A program made the translations under genes and the position numbers. DNA of 15,254 nt, taken from the NCBI GenBank assembly GCA_035500775.1, contig DATJWY010000100.1, positions 1-15,254 of the forward strand, given 5' to 3'. The notes under the pieces are model-generated. The model searched no databases, was not told the origin of the DNA, and saw only the letters and a list, made by a program, of their open reading frames with translations. The stretch comes from DATJWY01 sp035500775 (GTDB lineage Bacteria; Pseudomonadota; Alphaproteobacteria; Acetobacterales; Acetobacteraceae). The stretch's first letter is position 1. Every line of letters starts with the position of its first letter. Shown here one piece after another: positions 6,223 to 13,827 of this stretch.

Positions 6223-8499
6223 TCAGAACACCTCCCCGTGCGCCTCCATCACGGCGAGCGCGCTCATGTTGACGATGCCGCGCGCGGTGACGCTCGGCAC
6301 CAGCACATGCAGCGGCTTCGACATGCCGAGCAGTATCGGCCCGACCGGCAGCCCATCCGCCGCCGCCTTCAGCAGGTTGAAGCCGATATTCGCCGCGTCC
6401 AGCGTCGGCATGACCAGCAGGTTCGCGGTGCCGGTCAGGCGGCTATCCGGCACCGCCCGGTCGCGCAGCGCCTCGCTCAGCGCCGCGTCCGCGTGCATCT
6501 CGCCATCGACCTCCAGCTCCGGGTCACGTTGCCGGATCAGCGCCAGCGCCTGGCGCATCTTGCGGGCCGAGTCCGAATTGCTGGAACCGAAGCTCGAATG
6601 CGACAACAGCGCCGCCTTCGGCGTGATGCCGAAGCCACGCACGGTGCGGGCGGCGAGCTGCGTCATCTCGGCGATCTCCTCGGCCGAGGGATCGACGTTC
6701 ACATGCGTGTCGCAGAAGAACAGCGTGCCTTCCCGCGTGATCAGCGCGGACATGGCATAGACCCGGCTGACATCCGGGCGCTTCGGGATGATCGGCAGGA
6801 TGTATTGCATCTGCCGCCACCAATCGCCCCGGCCGCCGCACAGCGCCGCGTCGGCCAGACCGGCCTGCAACAGCATGGTGGCGGCGACGTTGATACGGTT
6901 GCGCATCCGGCGCGCCGCCGCGTCCGGCGGGGTGCCGCGCCGGCCGACCAGGAGCTGGTACTCCCGCAGCAACGGCTCGAACACATCCTGGTCGCGCTCC
7001 GGATCGAGCACGCGCACGGTTTTGCCGATCTCGATGCGCAGTCCCATCTCGCGCACCTTGGCGGCGATCACGTCGCGCCGGCCAAGCAGGATCGGGTGGG
7101 CGAGACGCTCATCCACCACGGTCTGCACCGCCCGCAGCACGCGCTCATCCTCGCCCTCGGCATAGACGATGCGCTTCGGCGCCTTGCGCGCCGCCTCGAA
7201 CACCGGGCGCATGAGCTGGCCGGAACGATAGACGAACCGCTCCAGCTCCAGTTGATAGGCGTCGAAATCCTCGATCGGCCGGCGCGCGACGCCGCTGCGC
7301 ATCGCCGCCGCCGCCACGGCCGGGGCGATCTGCAGGATCAGCCGCGGATCGAACGGCTTCGGAATGATGTAATCAGGCCCGAACACCGGTGCCGCGCCGC
7401 CATAGGCGGCGGAAACGACCTCGCTCGCCTCCGCCCGCGCCAGTTCCGCGATTGCCTCCACCGCGGCGAGCTTCATCTCCTCGTTGATCGTGGTCGCGCC
7501 GACATCGAGGGCGCCGCGGAAGATGAAGGGGAAGCAGAGGACGTTGTTGACCTGGTTCGGATAATCCGACCGGCCGGTGGCGACGATCGCGTCCGGCCGC
7601 GCGGCGCGCACGAGCTCGGGCAGGATCTCCGGCTCCGGGTTGGCGAGCGCCAGGATCAGCGGCTTCTCCCCGAGCAGGGGCAGCCATTCCTGCCGCAGCA
7701 CGCGCGGCGCCGAGAGGCCGAGGAAGACATCGGCGCCGGCCAGCACGTCCGGCAGGGCGCGCGCATCGGTCCGCCGCGCGTACCGCGCCATGTTCGCCGG
7801 CATGTGCGGATCGCGGCCCTCATAGACCACGCCCTTGACGTCGGTCAGCGTCACGTTCTTCTCGGGCAGGCCCATCTGGACCAGCAGATCGACGCAGGCG
7901 AGCGCCGCCGCGCCGGCCCCGGAGGTGACGAGCCGCACCTCCTCCAGCCGCTTGCCCTGGAGCATGAGGCCGTTGCGCACGGCGGCGGCGACGGTGATGG
8001 CCGTGCCGTGCTGGTCGTCATGGAACACCGGAATGCTCATGCGCTCGCGCAGCCGGCGCTCGACCTCGAAGCATTCGGGGGCCTTGATGTCCTCGAGATT
8101 GATCGCGCCGAAGGTCGGCTCCAGCGCCGCGACGACCTCGACCAGCCGGTCCGGGTCCTCGGCATCCACCTCGATGTCGAAAACGTCGATGCCGGCGAAT
8201 TTCTTGAACAGAACCGCCTTGCCCTCCATCACCGGCTTGCCGGCGAGAGGACCGATATTGCCGAGACCGAGCACGGCGGTGCCGTTGGAGATCACCGCGA
8301 CCAGATTACCGCGCGCGGTGTAATCGCGGGCGGCATCCGGATCGGCCTTGATCGCCTCGCAGGCGGCGGCCACACCCGGCGAATAGGCAAGCGCGAGATC
8401 GCGCTGGGTCGCCATGCGCTTGGTCGGCTCGATCGCCAGTTTCCCTGGATGCGGCAGGCGGTGATAGTCCAATGCCGCTTTCCGGAAATCCTCGTCCAT
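6223..8499 (-). CDS. maeB: NADP-dependent malic enzyme with C-terminal phosphotransacetylase-like domain
   Basis: A 758-residue cytoplasmic enzyme that oxidatively decarboxylates malate to pyruvate, making NADPH. The length matches the two-domain MaeB class. In the malic enzyme half, AYSPGV (38-43) contains catalytic Tyr39, GKAVLFKKFAGID (93-105) contains catalytic Lys94, INLEDIKAPECF (133-144) and HDDQHGT (160-166) provide metal ligands, and TSGAGAAALA (192-201) starts the nucleotide-binding Rossmann fold. From about residue 420 the protein is phosphotransacetylase-like (RKAPKRIVYAEGEDERVLRA onward, ending VTARGIVNMSALAVMEAHGE). In this family that half is known as an acetyl-CoA-responsive regulatory and assembly domain, not an active transferase. 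The ATG at 8499 has GGGGGG 8 bases upstream; longer in-frame starts up to 8604 encode unconserved residues. Confidence 0.95.
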   Translation of the reverse strand: MDEDFRKAALDYHRLPHPGKLAIEPTKRMATQRDLALAYSPGVAAACEAIKADPDAARDYTARGNLVAVISNGTAVLGLGNIGPLAGKPVMEGKAVLFKKFAGIDVFDIEVDAEDPDRLVEVVAALEPTFGAINLEDIKAPECFEVERRLRERMSIPVFHDDQHGTAITVAAAVRNGLMLQGKRLEEVRLVTSGAGAAALACVDLLVQMGLPEKNVTLTDVKGVVYEGRDPHMPANMARYARRTDARALPDVLAGADVFLGLSAPRVLRQEWLPLLGEKPLILALANPEPEILPELVRAARPDAIVATGRSDYPNQVNNVLCFPFIFRGALDVGATTINEEMKLAAVEAIAELARAEASEVVSAAYGGAAPVFGPDYIIPKPFDPRLILQIAPAVAAAAMRSGVARRPIEDFDAYQLELERFVYRSGQLMRPVFEAARKAPKRIVYAEGEDERVLRAVQTVVDERLAHPILLGRRDVIAAKVREMGLRIEIGKTVRVLDPERDQDVFEPLLREYQLLVGRRGTPPDAAARRMRNRINVAATMLLQAGLADAALCGGRGDWWRQMQYILPIIPKRPDVSRVYAMSALITREGTLFFCDTHVNVDPSAEEIAEMTQLAARTVRGFGITPKAALLSHSSFGSSNSDSARKMRQALALIRQRDPELEVDGEMHADAALSEALRDRAVPDSRLTGTANLLVMPTLDAANIGFNLLKAAADGLPVGPILLGMSKPLHVLVPSVTARGIVNMSALAVMEAHGEVF

Positions 8500-8613
8500 T
8501 TTTATTTCCCCCCGACAATCGATCCGGCGCACGGACCCCGTCCCAGGCACGAACATCGACCGGATGCTCGCCGGCCGCAACCCTGCCGCTGGGAGTGGCG
8601 ACATGCTCCAGCA

Positions 8614-8642
8614 CTGACGGTTTCAATCTATCCATCCGTCAG
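8614..8642. promoter_or_regulatory. Operator-like inverted repeat upstream of maeB
   Basis: CTGACGG (8614-8620) and CCGTCAG (8636-8642) form perfect 7-bp arms around a 15-base AT-richer spacer, about 115 bases ahead of the maeB start. The centre-to-centre distance of about 22 bases suits a dimeric regulator. It could instead be a hairpin in the maeB leader. No regulator can be named. Confidence 0.4.
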
Positions 8643-8676
8643 GGAGCGGTTTGTCGGTGGGGGGCAAAACATACGG

Positions 8677-8804
8677 CCAGGGGCTCCGCCCCTGGACCCC
8701 GCCAAAGGCTTAGCCTTTGGAATCCTTTACTTTAGGGTTGGGACCTCAAGGCCGCTTCGTGCGAATGCATGCCTTCGCATGGCGGGTCCGGGACGGAGCA
8801 CTGG
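8677..8804. repeat. Modular hairpin element, composite C-A-B-C copy with an internal insertion
   Basis: Intact module C is at 8677-8695 (stem CCAGGGGC, loop TCC), a GACCCCG linker follows, then intact module A at 8702-8720 (stem CCAAAGGC, loop TTA, then AATCC). The TTTACTTTAG linker matches the one in the 131-221 copy. After it come a half module B (GGGACCTCAAGGCC, 8740-8753), about 28 foreign bases holding a small hairpin (TGCGAA 8760-8765, TTCGCA 8774-8779), and a degenerate module C (8787-8804). The rest of the 8500-8961 gap, apart from the repeat at 8614 and the hairpin at 8926, shows no gene. Confidence 0.7.
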
Positions 8805-8925
8805 CCTTCCCTTTTGCGCCGCTCCATTGCGATAGCCGCAAGCCGGACCGCACACCAACGCATTGCCCCGAGGTAGGCCCGGAAGCCGGTTTCCTATAAT
8901 CAGCGGGAGATCTCTTCTCACATGG

Positions 8926-8943
8926 GGCCGGGCTATGCCGGCC
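8926..8943 (-). terminator. Possible terminator of the tRNA-Leu transcript
   Basis: A 6-bp GC stem (GGCCGG / CCGGCC) with a 6-base loop lies 18 bases past the tRNA 3' end on the minus strand. There is no T-run; the position is right but the evidence is modest. Confidence 0.4.
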
Positions 8944-8961
8944 TCTCAGGCGAGGAATTTA

Positions 8962-9044
8962 TGCGGTCGAGAAGACTCGAACTTCCACGGGGTTGCCCCC
9001 ACAAGCACCTCAAGCTTGCGCGTCTACCATTCCGCCACGACCGC
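8962..9044 (-). tRNA. tRNA-Leu (anticodon GAG)
   Basis: The cloverleaf is complete at 83 bases. Acceptor GCGGTCG pairs with CGACCGC, with discriminator A at 8962. The D arm contains AATGGTAGAC. The anticodon stem CAAGC/GCTTG encloses loop TTGAGGT, with GAG at 9011-9009. A long variable arm (GGGG-CAA-CCCC) is typical of leucine tRNAs, and the T arm contains TTCGAGT. It reads CUC and CUU codons. CCA is not encoded. It is divergent from lipB. Confidence 0.95.
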
Positions 9045-9091
9045 ATCGTGCCAGGGGGCTCACACAGTGGCGAGGCAACCCCGGGAGAGGG

Positions 9092-9120
9092 CGTATAGCG
9101 AATGAACGCACCGGCTTCAA
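9092..9120 (-). promoter_or_regulatory. Candidate tRNA-Leu promoter, overlapping the lipB start
   Basis: Read on the minus strand, TTGAAG (9120-9115) and TATACG (9097-9092) have an ideal 17-base spacer, followed by a GC-rich discriminator typical of stringently controlled stable-RNA promoters. The predicted start near 9086 leaves a leader of about 40 bases. The lipB ATG (9102) lies inside the spacer. Confidence 0.55.
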
Positions 9121-9779
9121 CACCGTCCGAGCATATTTTCACGCTCGAATGGCGGATCAGCGATGGCCTGACATCATACCCGGAGGCGCTCGCCGCCATG
9201 CAGGCGCGCGCCGCCGCCATCCGGGCCGGGGAAGCGGGGGAACAGGTCTGGCTGGTGGAGCACCCGCCGCTCTACACCGCCGGCACCTCGGCGCGGCCGG
9301 AGGACCTGGCCGATCCCAACCGCTTCCCGACCTATGACGCCGGCCGGGGCGGGCAATGGACCTATCACGGTCCGGGCCAGCGCACCGCTTATGTCATGCT
9401 GGACCTCACCCATCCGCATGGCGGCGTGCCGGCCCGCGACCTGCGCGCCTATGTCGAGGGGCTGGAGGAATGGCTGATCCGCACGCTCGACCGGTTCAAC
9501 GTGCGCGGCGAGCGGCGGCAGGGCCGGATCGGCATCTGGGTGGCCGACCGCGCGGCCGGCACCGAGGCGAAGATCGCCGCGATCGGCGTGCGCGTCACCC
9601 GCTGGGTGAGCTGGCACGGCATCGCCCTGAACGTGGAGCCGGACCTCACGCATTTCGGCGGCATCGTGCCCTGCGGCATCCGCGAGCACGGCGTCACCAG
9701 CCTGCAGGCGCTCGGCCTGCCGGTGACGATGGCGGATGTCGATCTGGCGCTGCGCGCGGCGTGGAACGAGGTGTTCTGA
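9102..9779 (+). CDS. lipB: Octanoyl-[acyl carrier protein]:protein N-octanoyltransferase
   Basis: A 225-residue cytoplasmic enzyme that transfers the octanoyl group from acyl carrier protein to lipoyl domains, the first step of lipoate synthesis for 2-oxoacid dehydrogenases and the glycine cleavage system. Visible hallmarks are LVEHPPLYTAG (51-61), the signature GRGGQWTYHGPGQ (82-94), catalytic Lys157 in AKIAAIGVR (156-164) and catalytic Cys191 in VPCGI. The length is normal. The ATG has GGGAGAGGG about 10 bases upstream. No lipA is in the window. Its own promoter would have to lie within or beyond the divergent tRNA gene. Confidence 0.95.
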   Translation: MNAPASTPSEHIFTLEWRISDGLTSYPEALAAMQARAAAIRAGEAGEQVWLVEHPPLYTAGTSARPEDLADPNRFPTYDAGRGGQWTYHGPGQRTAYVMLDLTHPHGGVPARDLRAYVEGLEEWLIRTLDRFNVRGERRQGRIGIWVADRAAGTEAKIAAIGVRVTRWVSWHGIALNVEPDLTHFGGIVPCGIREHGVTSLQALGLPVTMADVDLALRAAWNEVF

Positions 9780-9820
9780 ACCCGCCAGAGTGTGATAGGT
9801 TTAGGTTGATCTATAGGAAG

Positions 9821-9865
9821 CCAGGGCTCTGCCCTGGACCCGCTGGGGGCAGCGCCCCCAGACCC
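9821..9865. repeat. Modular hairpin element, reversed C-B copy
   Basis: Module C is at 9821-9837 (stem CCAGGGC, loop TCT) and a variant of module B at 9843-9861 (8-bp stem CTGGGGGC, loop AGC), joined by ACCCG. It starts 41 bases after the lipB stop, so it is well placed to end lipB transcription, but no T-run follows. Confidence 0.7.
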
Positions 9866-9873
9866 GCACAAGT

Positions 9874-9941
9874 TTGGAATCATTCATGAAAAGGGGTCTG
9901 GGGCCAACGGCCCCAGTGGGGTCCAGGGGCAAAGCCCCTGG
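9874..9941. repeat. Modular hairpin element, forward half-A-B-C copy
   Basis: A remnant of module A (TTTGGAATC) is followed by a degenerate linker, module B (9898-9916, stem CTGGGGCC, loop AAC), TGGGGT, then module C (9923-9941, stem CCAGGGGC, loop AAA). It is the mirror image of the 9821 copy and sits 35 bases beyond the stop of the convergent acylphosphatase gene. Confidence 0.7.
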
Positions 9942-9976
9942 CCTTCCAGGCAGGTCAATCAATAAGGCCTTTGGTA

Positions 9977-10252
9977 TCAGGCGTCCGACCGGCGGTAGAA
10001 CCCCTCTTCCGCCGGCGGGTCCGTCAGATGCTCCTCGATCGTCAGCACCTCGGCCCGGCGCGGCCCGCGCCGGCAGGAACGGAGCAACTCCTCTACGACG
10101 TCGCTCTCGCCATAGACCAGGGCCTCGATCCGGCCATCGGCGCGGTTGCGCACCCAGCCCGAGACCCCGAGCGTGCGCGCCGTCTCGACCATCCAGTCAC
10201 GGTAGCCGACGCCCTGCACCCGGCCGCCGATCAGAAGACGCTTTGCCTTCAT
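9977..10252 (-). CDS. acyP: Acylphosphatase
   Basis: A 91-residue cytoplasmic enzyme that hydrolyses acyl phosphates, at the normal family length. Both signatures are present: GGRVQGVGYRDWMV near the N-terminus, with the phosphate-binding Arg after GVGY, and GWVRNRADGRIEA around residues 30-42, with the catalytic Asn. The ATG at 10252 was chosen because MKAKRLLIGGRVQGVGYR is the usual start. A longer open frame to 10357 adds a Gly/Arg-rich stretch that is not family-like. It lies 122 bases downstream of the ATP12-family gene; that gap shows no gene. Confidence 0.92.
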   Translation of the reverse strand: MKAKRLLIGGRVQGVGYRDWMVETARTLGVSGWVRNRADGRIEALVYGESDVVEELLRSCRRGPRRAEVLTIEEHLTDPPAEEGFYRRSDA

Positions 10253-10374
10253 GCGTTTCGTCCCATCCCGTCTGGTTTCCGCGCCGGTCCCCTGTGTCCG
10301 CGAGGCCATGCCGGACCCCGCCCCGCCGATGGCGCTCCCGGCGGACAGGCGGGGCAAGTCCCGCCGCGCCCGGC

Positions 10375-11130
10375 TCAGGCGCGGGCCAGGCCGATGAACC
10401 TGGCGGCCTCCGCGATATCCCGCCCGACTCGCGCGCGCCCCTCCGCCGCCTCGGCATCCTCGCCCCAGAACTCCGCCTGGAAGATCTCGTCCAGCGTCGC
10501 CAGCGCATGCGCCTCCGCGGCATCGAGCCGGCCGGCGACGACCGCGAGCCCCAGTACCAGGCTGCCGAGCGCCGGCACCAGGATGCTGAGGCCGGCCAGC
10601 ACCCGCGGATCATACGCCGCCACCGCGCGGTGCAACGCCGCGAGCGCATCCGGCGGCTGCGGCCGGTGTATCACCCCGCTGGTCACGTGCAGCGGCGCAT
10701 CCAGCGTCAGCGCCGCCCAGTCCAGCAAGGGCTGCCAGCAATGGGATTGCCGCTGGACCAGCGACTCCGGGCTGGTGGCGCGATAGCAGAGCAGATCGGT
10801 TTCGCCATAGCGGGCCAGCGCCGCCACCGTCGGCGCCGGATCGGGCGCGATGCGCTCCTGCGCCGTCCCGGCCAACCGGGTCAGCGCCAGCGCCTCGGCC
10901 GCCACCTCGGCGCCGGGACCGTCACCGGCCTCGCGCCATTCGGCGGCGATGGCCTCGGCCAGGGCGCGGCTGGGGACCAGGAGCGGCGCCCCGCCGGGCA
11001 GGCGCATGGGCCGTTCGTCGAGGCGCAGGATGTATCCGGCCTCGGTTTCTGCCAGGGTCACGTTGGTCCAGAAGCGGCGCACGGCGAATTGGCCCTTATC
11101 CTCGGAAATTGATCGCCGGACAGGAATCAT
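10375..11130 (-). CDS. ATP12-family F1-ATP synthase assembly chaperone
   Basis: A 251-residue protein of the ATP12 family, known in mitochondria to bind the free F1 alpha subunit; alphaproteobacterial homologues are thought to assist ATP synthase assembly. Visible family features are RRFWTNVTL (18-26), the ILRLDERPMRLPGGAPLLVPSR-type beta region (about 34-55), ALAEAIAAEW (56-65), ALTRLAGTAQERI (82-94), ETDLLCYRA and the SHCWQPLLDW segment. The length is normal. The ATG at 11130 gives the expected N-terminus; GGGGGA upstream is close to the start. The 140-base gap to the AsmA gene upstream holds no visible gene, so the two could be co-transcribed or separate. Confidence 0.92.
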   Translation of the reverse strand: MIPVRRSISEDKGQFAVRRFWTNVTLAETEAGYILRLDERPMRLPGGAPLLVPSRALAEAIAAEWREAGDGPGAEVAAEALALTRLAGTAQERIAPDPAPTVAALARYGETDLLCYRATSPESLVQRQSHCWQPLLDWAALTLDAPLHVTSGVIHRPQPPDALAALHRAVAAYDPRVLAGLSILVPALGSLVLGLAVVAGRLDAAEAHALATLDEIFQAEFWGEDAEAAEGRARVGRDIAEAARFIGLARA

Positions 11131-11270
11131 CGTCCCCCGGCGGCGGGCGGAACGGCGCCCCGGCCAGCGGACACAGGCGCCGGCCGCGCATCCGCGGCAC
11201 GAACCGCGCGGCGCATAGTTTAGAACCGGATCGGCGCGGACGGAAGGACCGGGCCGCCCGCGCCGGGGCC

Positions 11271-13805
11271 TCACTGCAGGAAGCGGCGCAGCAGGTCCAT
11301 CGGCTTGGGCGGCTTCGCCGGCACCCCCGGCGCCCCCGGCAGCCCCGGAATGGCCGGGAGCGCAGGCGTCTGCGCCGTGGCCGCCGCCGTGCCGCCGCAG
11401 ACATCCGGCGGGGCCGCCCCTTTCAGCCCGCCGATGATGATCCCGACCCGTCCGGCGGCTCCCATCGTGTCCAGCGCGGCCGCGGGCGCACGCAGGGTGC
11501 CGCCAACCCGGACCGGCACCTGCACCGACGTATGCCCGACGCGCAGGACCGGCCGCACATGCAGCGCGAGGCTCTCCGCCGCCAGATTGATCCCGCCCTC
11601 GCCCTGCAGGGTCAACGGCCCGGCATCCAGCGCCAATTGCCGGACGGTGCCCTCGCCGCCCGCGAAATCGATACGCAGGAGGAAACAACGAATCCGGCTC
11701 TCGCCGGTGAGCGGGAGCGGAATTCCGGCCGCCCGCACCACCTCCCCGGCATAGGCGGCGAGCACCTGGTTCTCCACCTGGCCGTTAACCAGGGAGAGGC
11801 CGAAATGGCCCCCGAGGCCGGCAGCGATTTCATGCGGTGTCCGGCCCGCACCGTTCAGCGCCGTGTCCAGCTGCGCCGTGCCGCTGATCGCGCCGGGGCG
11901 GCCGGCGAGCAGCGGACCGAGCGCGAGGCCGGGCGAGTGCAGCGTCAGGGAGACGGCGGGCGGCGTCCGCGCGGCGTCGACGGCGAGCTGCCCGTCCACC
12001 CGCCCCTCCGGCGCCACCGCCGCGAACGGATCGAGCCGCAGCCGCCTGTCCTGCAGCAGCAGATGCGTGGCGAGATCGTGGTACGTCGCGCCACCCTGGA
12101 TGATCGTGCCGGCGCGCAGCATCAGGTCGGCATTCCCCGCCCGCAGCGTGTCGAAGGGCAGCGGCGTGTCCGGGATGACGAAGCGCGACGAGGCCGGGCG
12201 CGGCGCCGGCAAGGCGGGAACCGGCGGCGCCGTGGGGCCAGGGGCCGCCGCCGGTTTCGCACCGGCTGGCCGGGCCGGGGTGGCGCGCGCCGCCGTGCGC
12301 AGGGCGTCGAGATCGAGCCGGTTGGACACGAGCGTGCCGCGCACCGAGAGCGGGGATGCCACGCCAAACGTCAGATCCCCGCCGAGGTTGCCCTGGGCCG
12401 TGGTCAGCCGCAGCCCTTGCAGCGTCACCCCCTGGCGCACCCCGCCCGGCGCCGCGACATGCGTGTCGAGCGCGATGCCGGTCAGCGCCGGCAGGCCGCG
12501 TCCCGCGAAGGCGGACAAGGCCGCGAGATCCGGAACCCGCGCGGCGACGGCGAGATCGAGCCCCCCGGCGGCCGCATCCGGCGGCACCGTTCCGCGCGCG
12601 GACAGCGTGGCCCCCGCCGACTCGGCATGCAGATCGACCGGCAGCGGCGCGGCGCCACCCCCCGGCGCCGGCAGCCCGACCGTGCCGGCGAGATGCAGCG
12701 GCGCGCCGCGCATCGTCCCGGTCGCCTCCACACGCGCCGGCTGCCCCGGGGCGGGCGCGACGATATCGGCCTTGGCGATGGCGAGGCCCGGCGCGGTGGC
12801 AGCGAGATCGGAGGCGCCGACATGCAGCGTCAGGTCGGACAAGGCGGGCCGCGACAATCCGCCCTTGTCGCCAGCGGCATCGACGAGATGGGCGGAGAAC
12901 CGCAGATCGTGCAACGCCGGCAGGACAAGGCCGTGAGCCAGCGACGCCAGCGCGCCGAAATCCGGGGCCAGCAAGGCAACCCGCAGGTCGTAGCCACGCA
13001 CATGGATGGGGTCGGCGATGTTGCCGGAGACGTCGAGCCGCGCGCCCGCCGCCCCGGCGCTGAGCCGCACGGGCCACGCCTCCGCCGGGCCCGCCTGCTG
13101 ATTGAACCGGATCAGCGGCCCCGATTCGCCATCAAGGGTGAAGCGCAGGCCATTGGTTTCGCCCTCGACCGACAGATGCAGCGGCGCGGCCTCGTTCCGC
13201 GCTTCCGCCAGGGCGCTCGCGATCGACACCAGCCCCGTCTGGCCCGCGAGATCGCGCCAGGCGATCCGTCCGTCCTGCAGGCGCACGGACCGGATGGCGA
13301 CAGTCTCCTTCGCCGGCGAGGCCGGCGCGTTCGGCGCCGGGGCCGGCGACGCCGCGCCGCCCGTTGCCGCGCCCCCGGCGGATGCGGGCGTGAACTGCCA
13401 GTTGCCGCGCCCAGCCGCGTCGCGCTCCAGCAGCAGGTCGGGGCCGACCAGGGTGAGGCTGTCGATCACCACCCGCCCGGACAGCAGCGGCAACAGGGCG
13501 ACGCTCGCCTCCACCCGCCGCAGTGTCAGCATGCGCGGGCGCGATCCGCCCGGCAGATTGGCGAGCGCGACATCCTCGGCCGCCACCGTCGGCGCCAGGG
13601 CGAGGCGCAGGTGCAGGGGACCGCCGATGGTCAGTTCCCGCCCGGTCGCCCGGCGCACCGCCGCCTCGATTTCCGGCTTGTAGGCATTGGGGTCGAACCG
13701 CGCCCACAGCACGACGAAGCCGCCGAGCGGCACCAGCACCAGAATCGCCGCCACGGCCAGCACCCACCGCAGCACCCGCCGCCTGCCCTGCCCTGATCCT
13801 GTCAT
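11271..13805 (-). CDS. AsmA-family envelope protein
   Basis: An 844-residue protein anchored by one N-terminal membrane span (about 12-34), with the rest predicted periplasmic. ARFDPNAYKPEIEAAVRRA (35-53) followed by TGRELTIGGPLHL is the AsmA hallmark. The C-terminal AsmA region is also recognisable (GGHFGLSLVNGQVEN, then LALHVRPVLRVG). AsmA-like proteins are repeat-beta-groove proteins linked to outer-membrane lipid transport and assembly; the cargo here is unknown. A Pro/Ala-rich linker lies around residues 500-540 and a Pro-rich tail ends KPPKPMDLLRRFLQ. AGGAGG sits 7 bases before the ATG. It starts 22 bases after the yraN gene, so the two form an operon. Confidence 0.9.
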   Translation of the reverse strand: MTGSGQGRRRVLRWVLAVAAILVLVPLGGFVVLWARFDPNAYKPEIEAAVRRATGRELTIGGPLHLRLALAPTVAAEDVALANLPGGSRPRMLTLRRVEASVALLPLLSGRVVIDSLTLVGPDLLLERDAAGRGNWQFTPASAGGAATGGAASPAPAPNAPASPAKETVAIRSVRLQDGRIAWRDLAGQTGLVSIASALAEARNEAAPLHLSVEGETNGLRFTLDGESGPLIRFNQQAGPAEAWPVRLSAGAAGARLDVSGNIADPIHVRGYDLRVALLAPDFGALASLAHGLVLPALHDLRFSAHLVDAAGDKGGLSRPALSDLTLHVGASDLAATAPGLAIAKADIVAPAPGQPARVEATGTMRGAPLHLAGTVGLPAPGGGAAPLPVDLHAESAGATLSARGTVPPDAAAGGLDLAVAARVPDLAALSAFAGRGLPALTGIALDTHVAAPGGVRQGVTLQGLRLTTAQGNLGGDLTFGVASPLSVRGTLVSNRLDLDALRTAARATPARPAGAKPAAAPGPTAPPVPALPAPRPASSRFVIPDTPLPFDTLRAGNADLMLRAGTIIQGGATYHDLATHLLLQDRRLRLDPFAAVAPEGRVDGQLAVDAARTPPAVSLTLHSPGLALGPLLAGRPGAISGTAQLDTALNGAGRTPHEIAAGLGGHFGLSLVNGQVENQVLAAYAGEVVRAAGIPLPLTGESRIRCFLLRIDFAGGEGTVRQLALDAGPLTLQGEGGINLAAESLALHVRPVLRVGHTSVQVPVRVGGTLRAPAAALDTMGAAGRVGIIIGGLKGAAPPDVCGGTAAATAQTPALPAIPGLPGAPGVPAKPPKPMDLLRRFLQ

Positions 13806-13827
13806 GCGCGGTCCTCCTGCCTTTCGG

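Noticed and set aside
8500..8604. N-terminal extension of maeB to an ATG at 8604
   Set aside because: The extra residues are not family-like, and the ATG at 8499 has a strong ribosome site at correct spacing.
6067..8835. Very long plus-strand open frame antisense to maeB and part of hrcA
   Set aside because: Arg/His/Gln-rich composition without any family motif; a by-product of high GC on the strand opposite a clear malic enzyme gene.
8895..8900. Perfect TATAAT on the plus strand
   Set aside because: No -35-like box at suitable spacing, and nothing downstream on that strand before the antisense of the tRNA.
10253..10374. Possible small gene between the ATP12-family and acylphosphatase genes
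   Set aside because: Only in-frame extension of acyP with Gly/Arg-rich sequence; no separate start, ribosome site or motif.
11109..13796. 895-codon plus-strand open frame opposite the AsmA gene
   Set aside because: Low-complexity Arg/Gly/Gln sequence typical of antisense frames in GC-rich DNA; the minus-strand AsmA frame has a membrane anchor, family motifs and AGGAGG.
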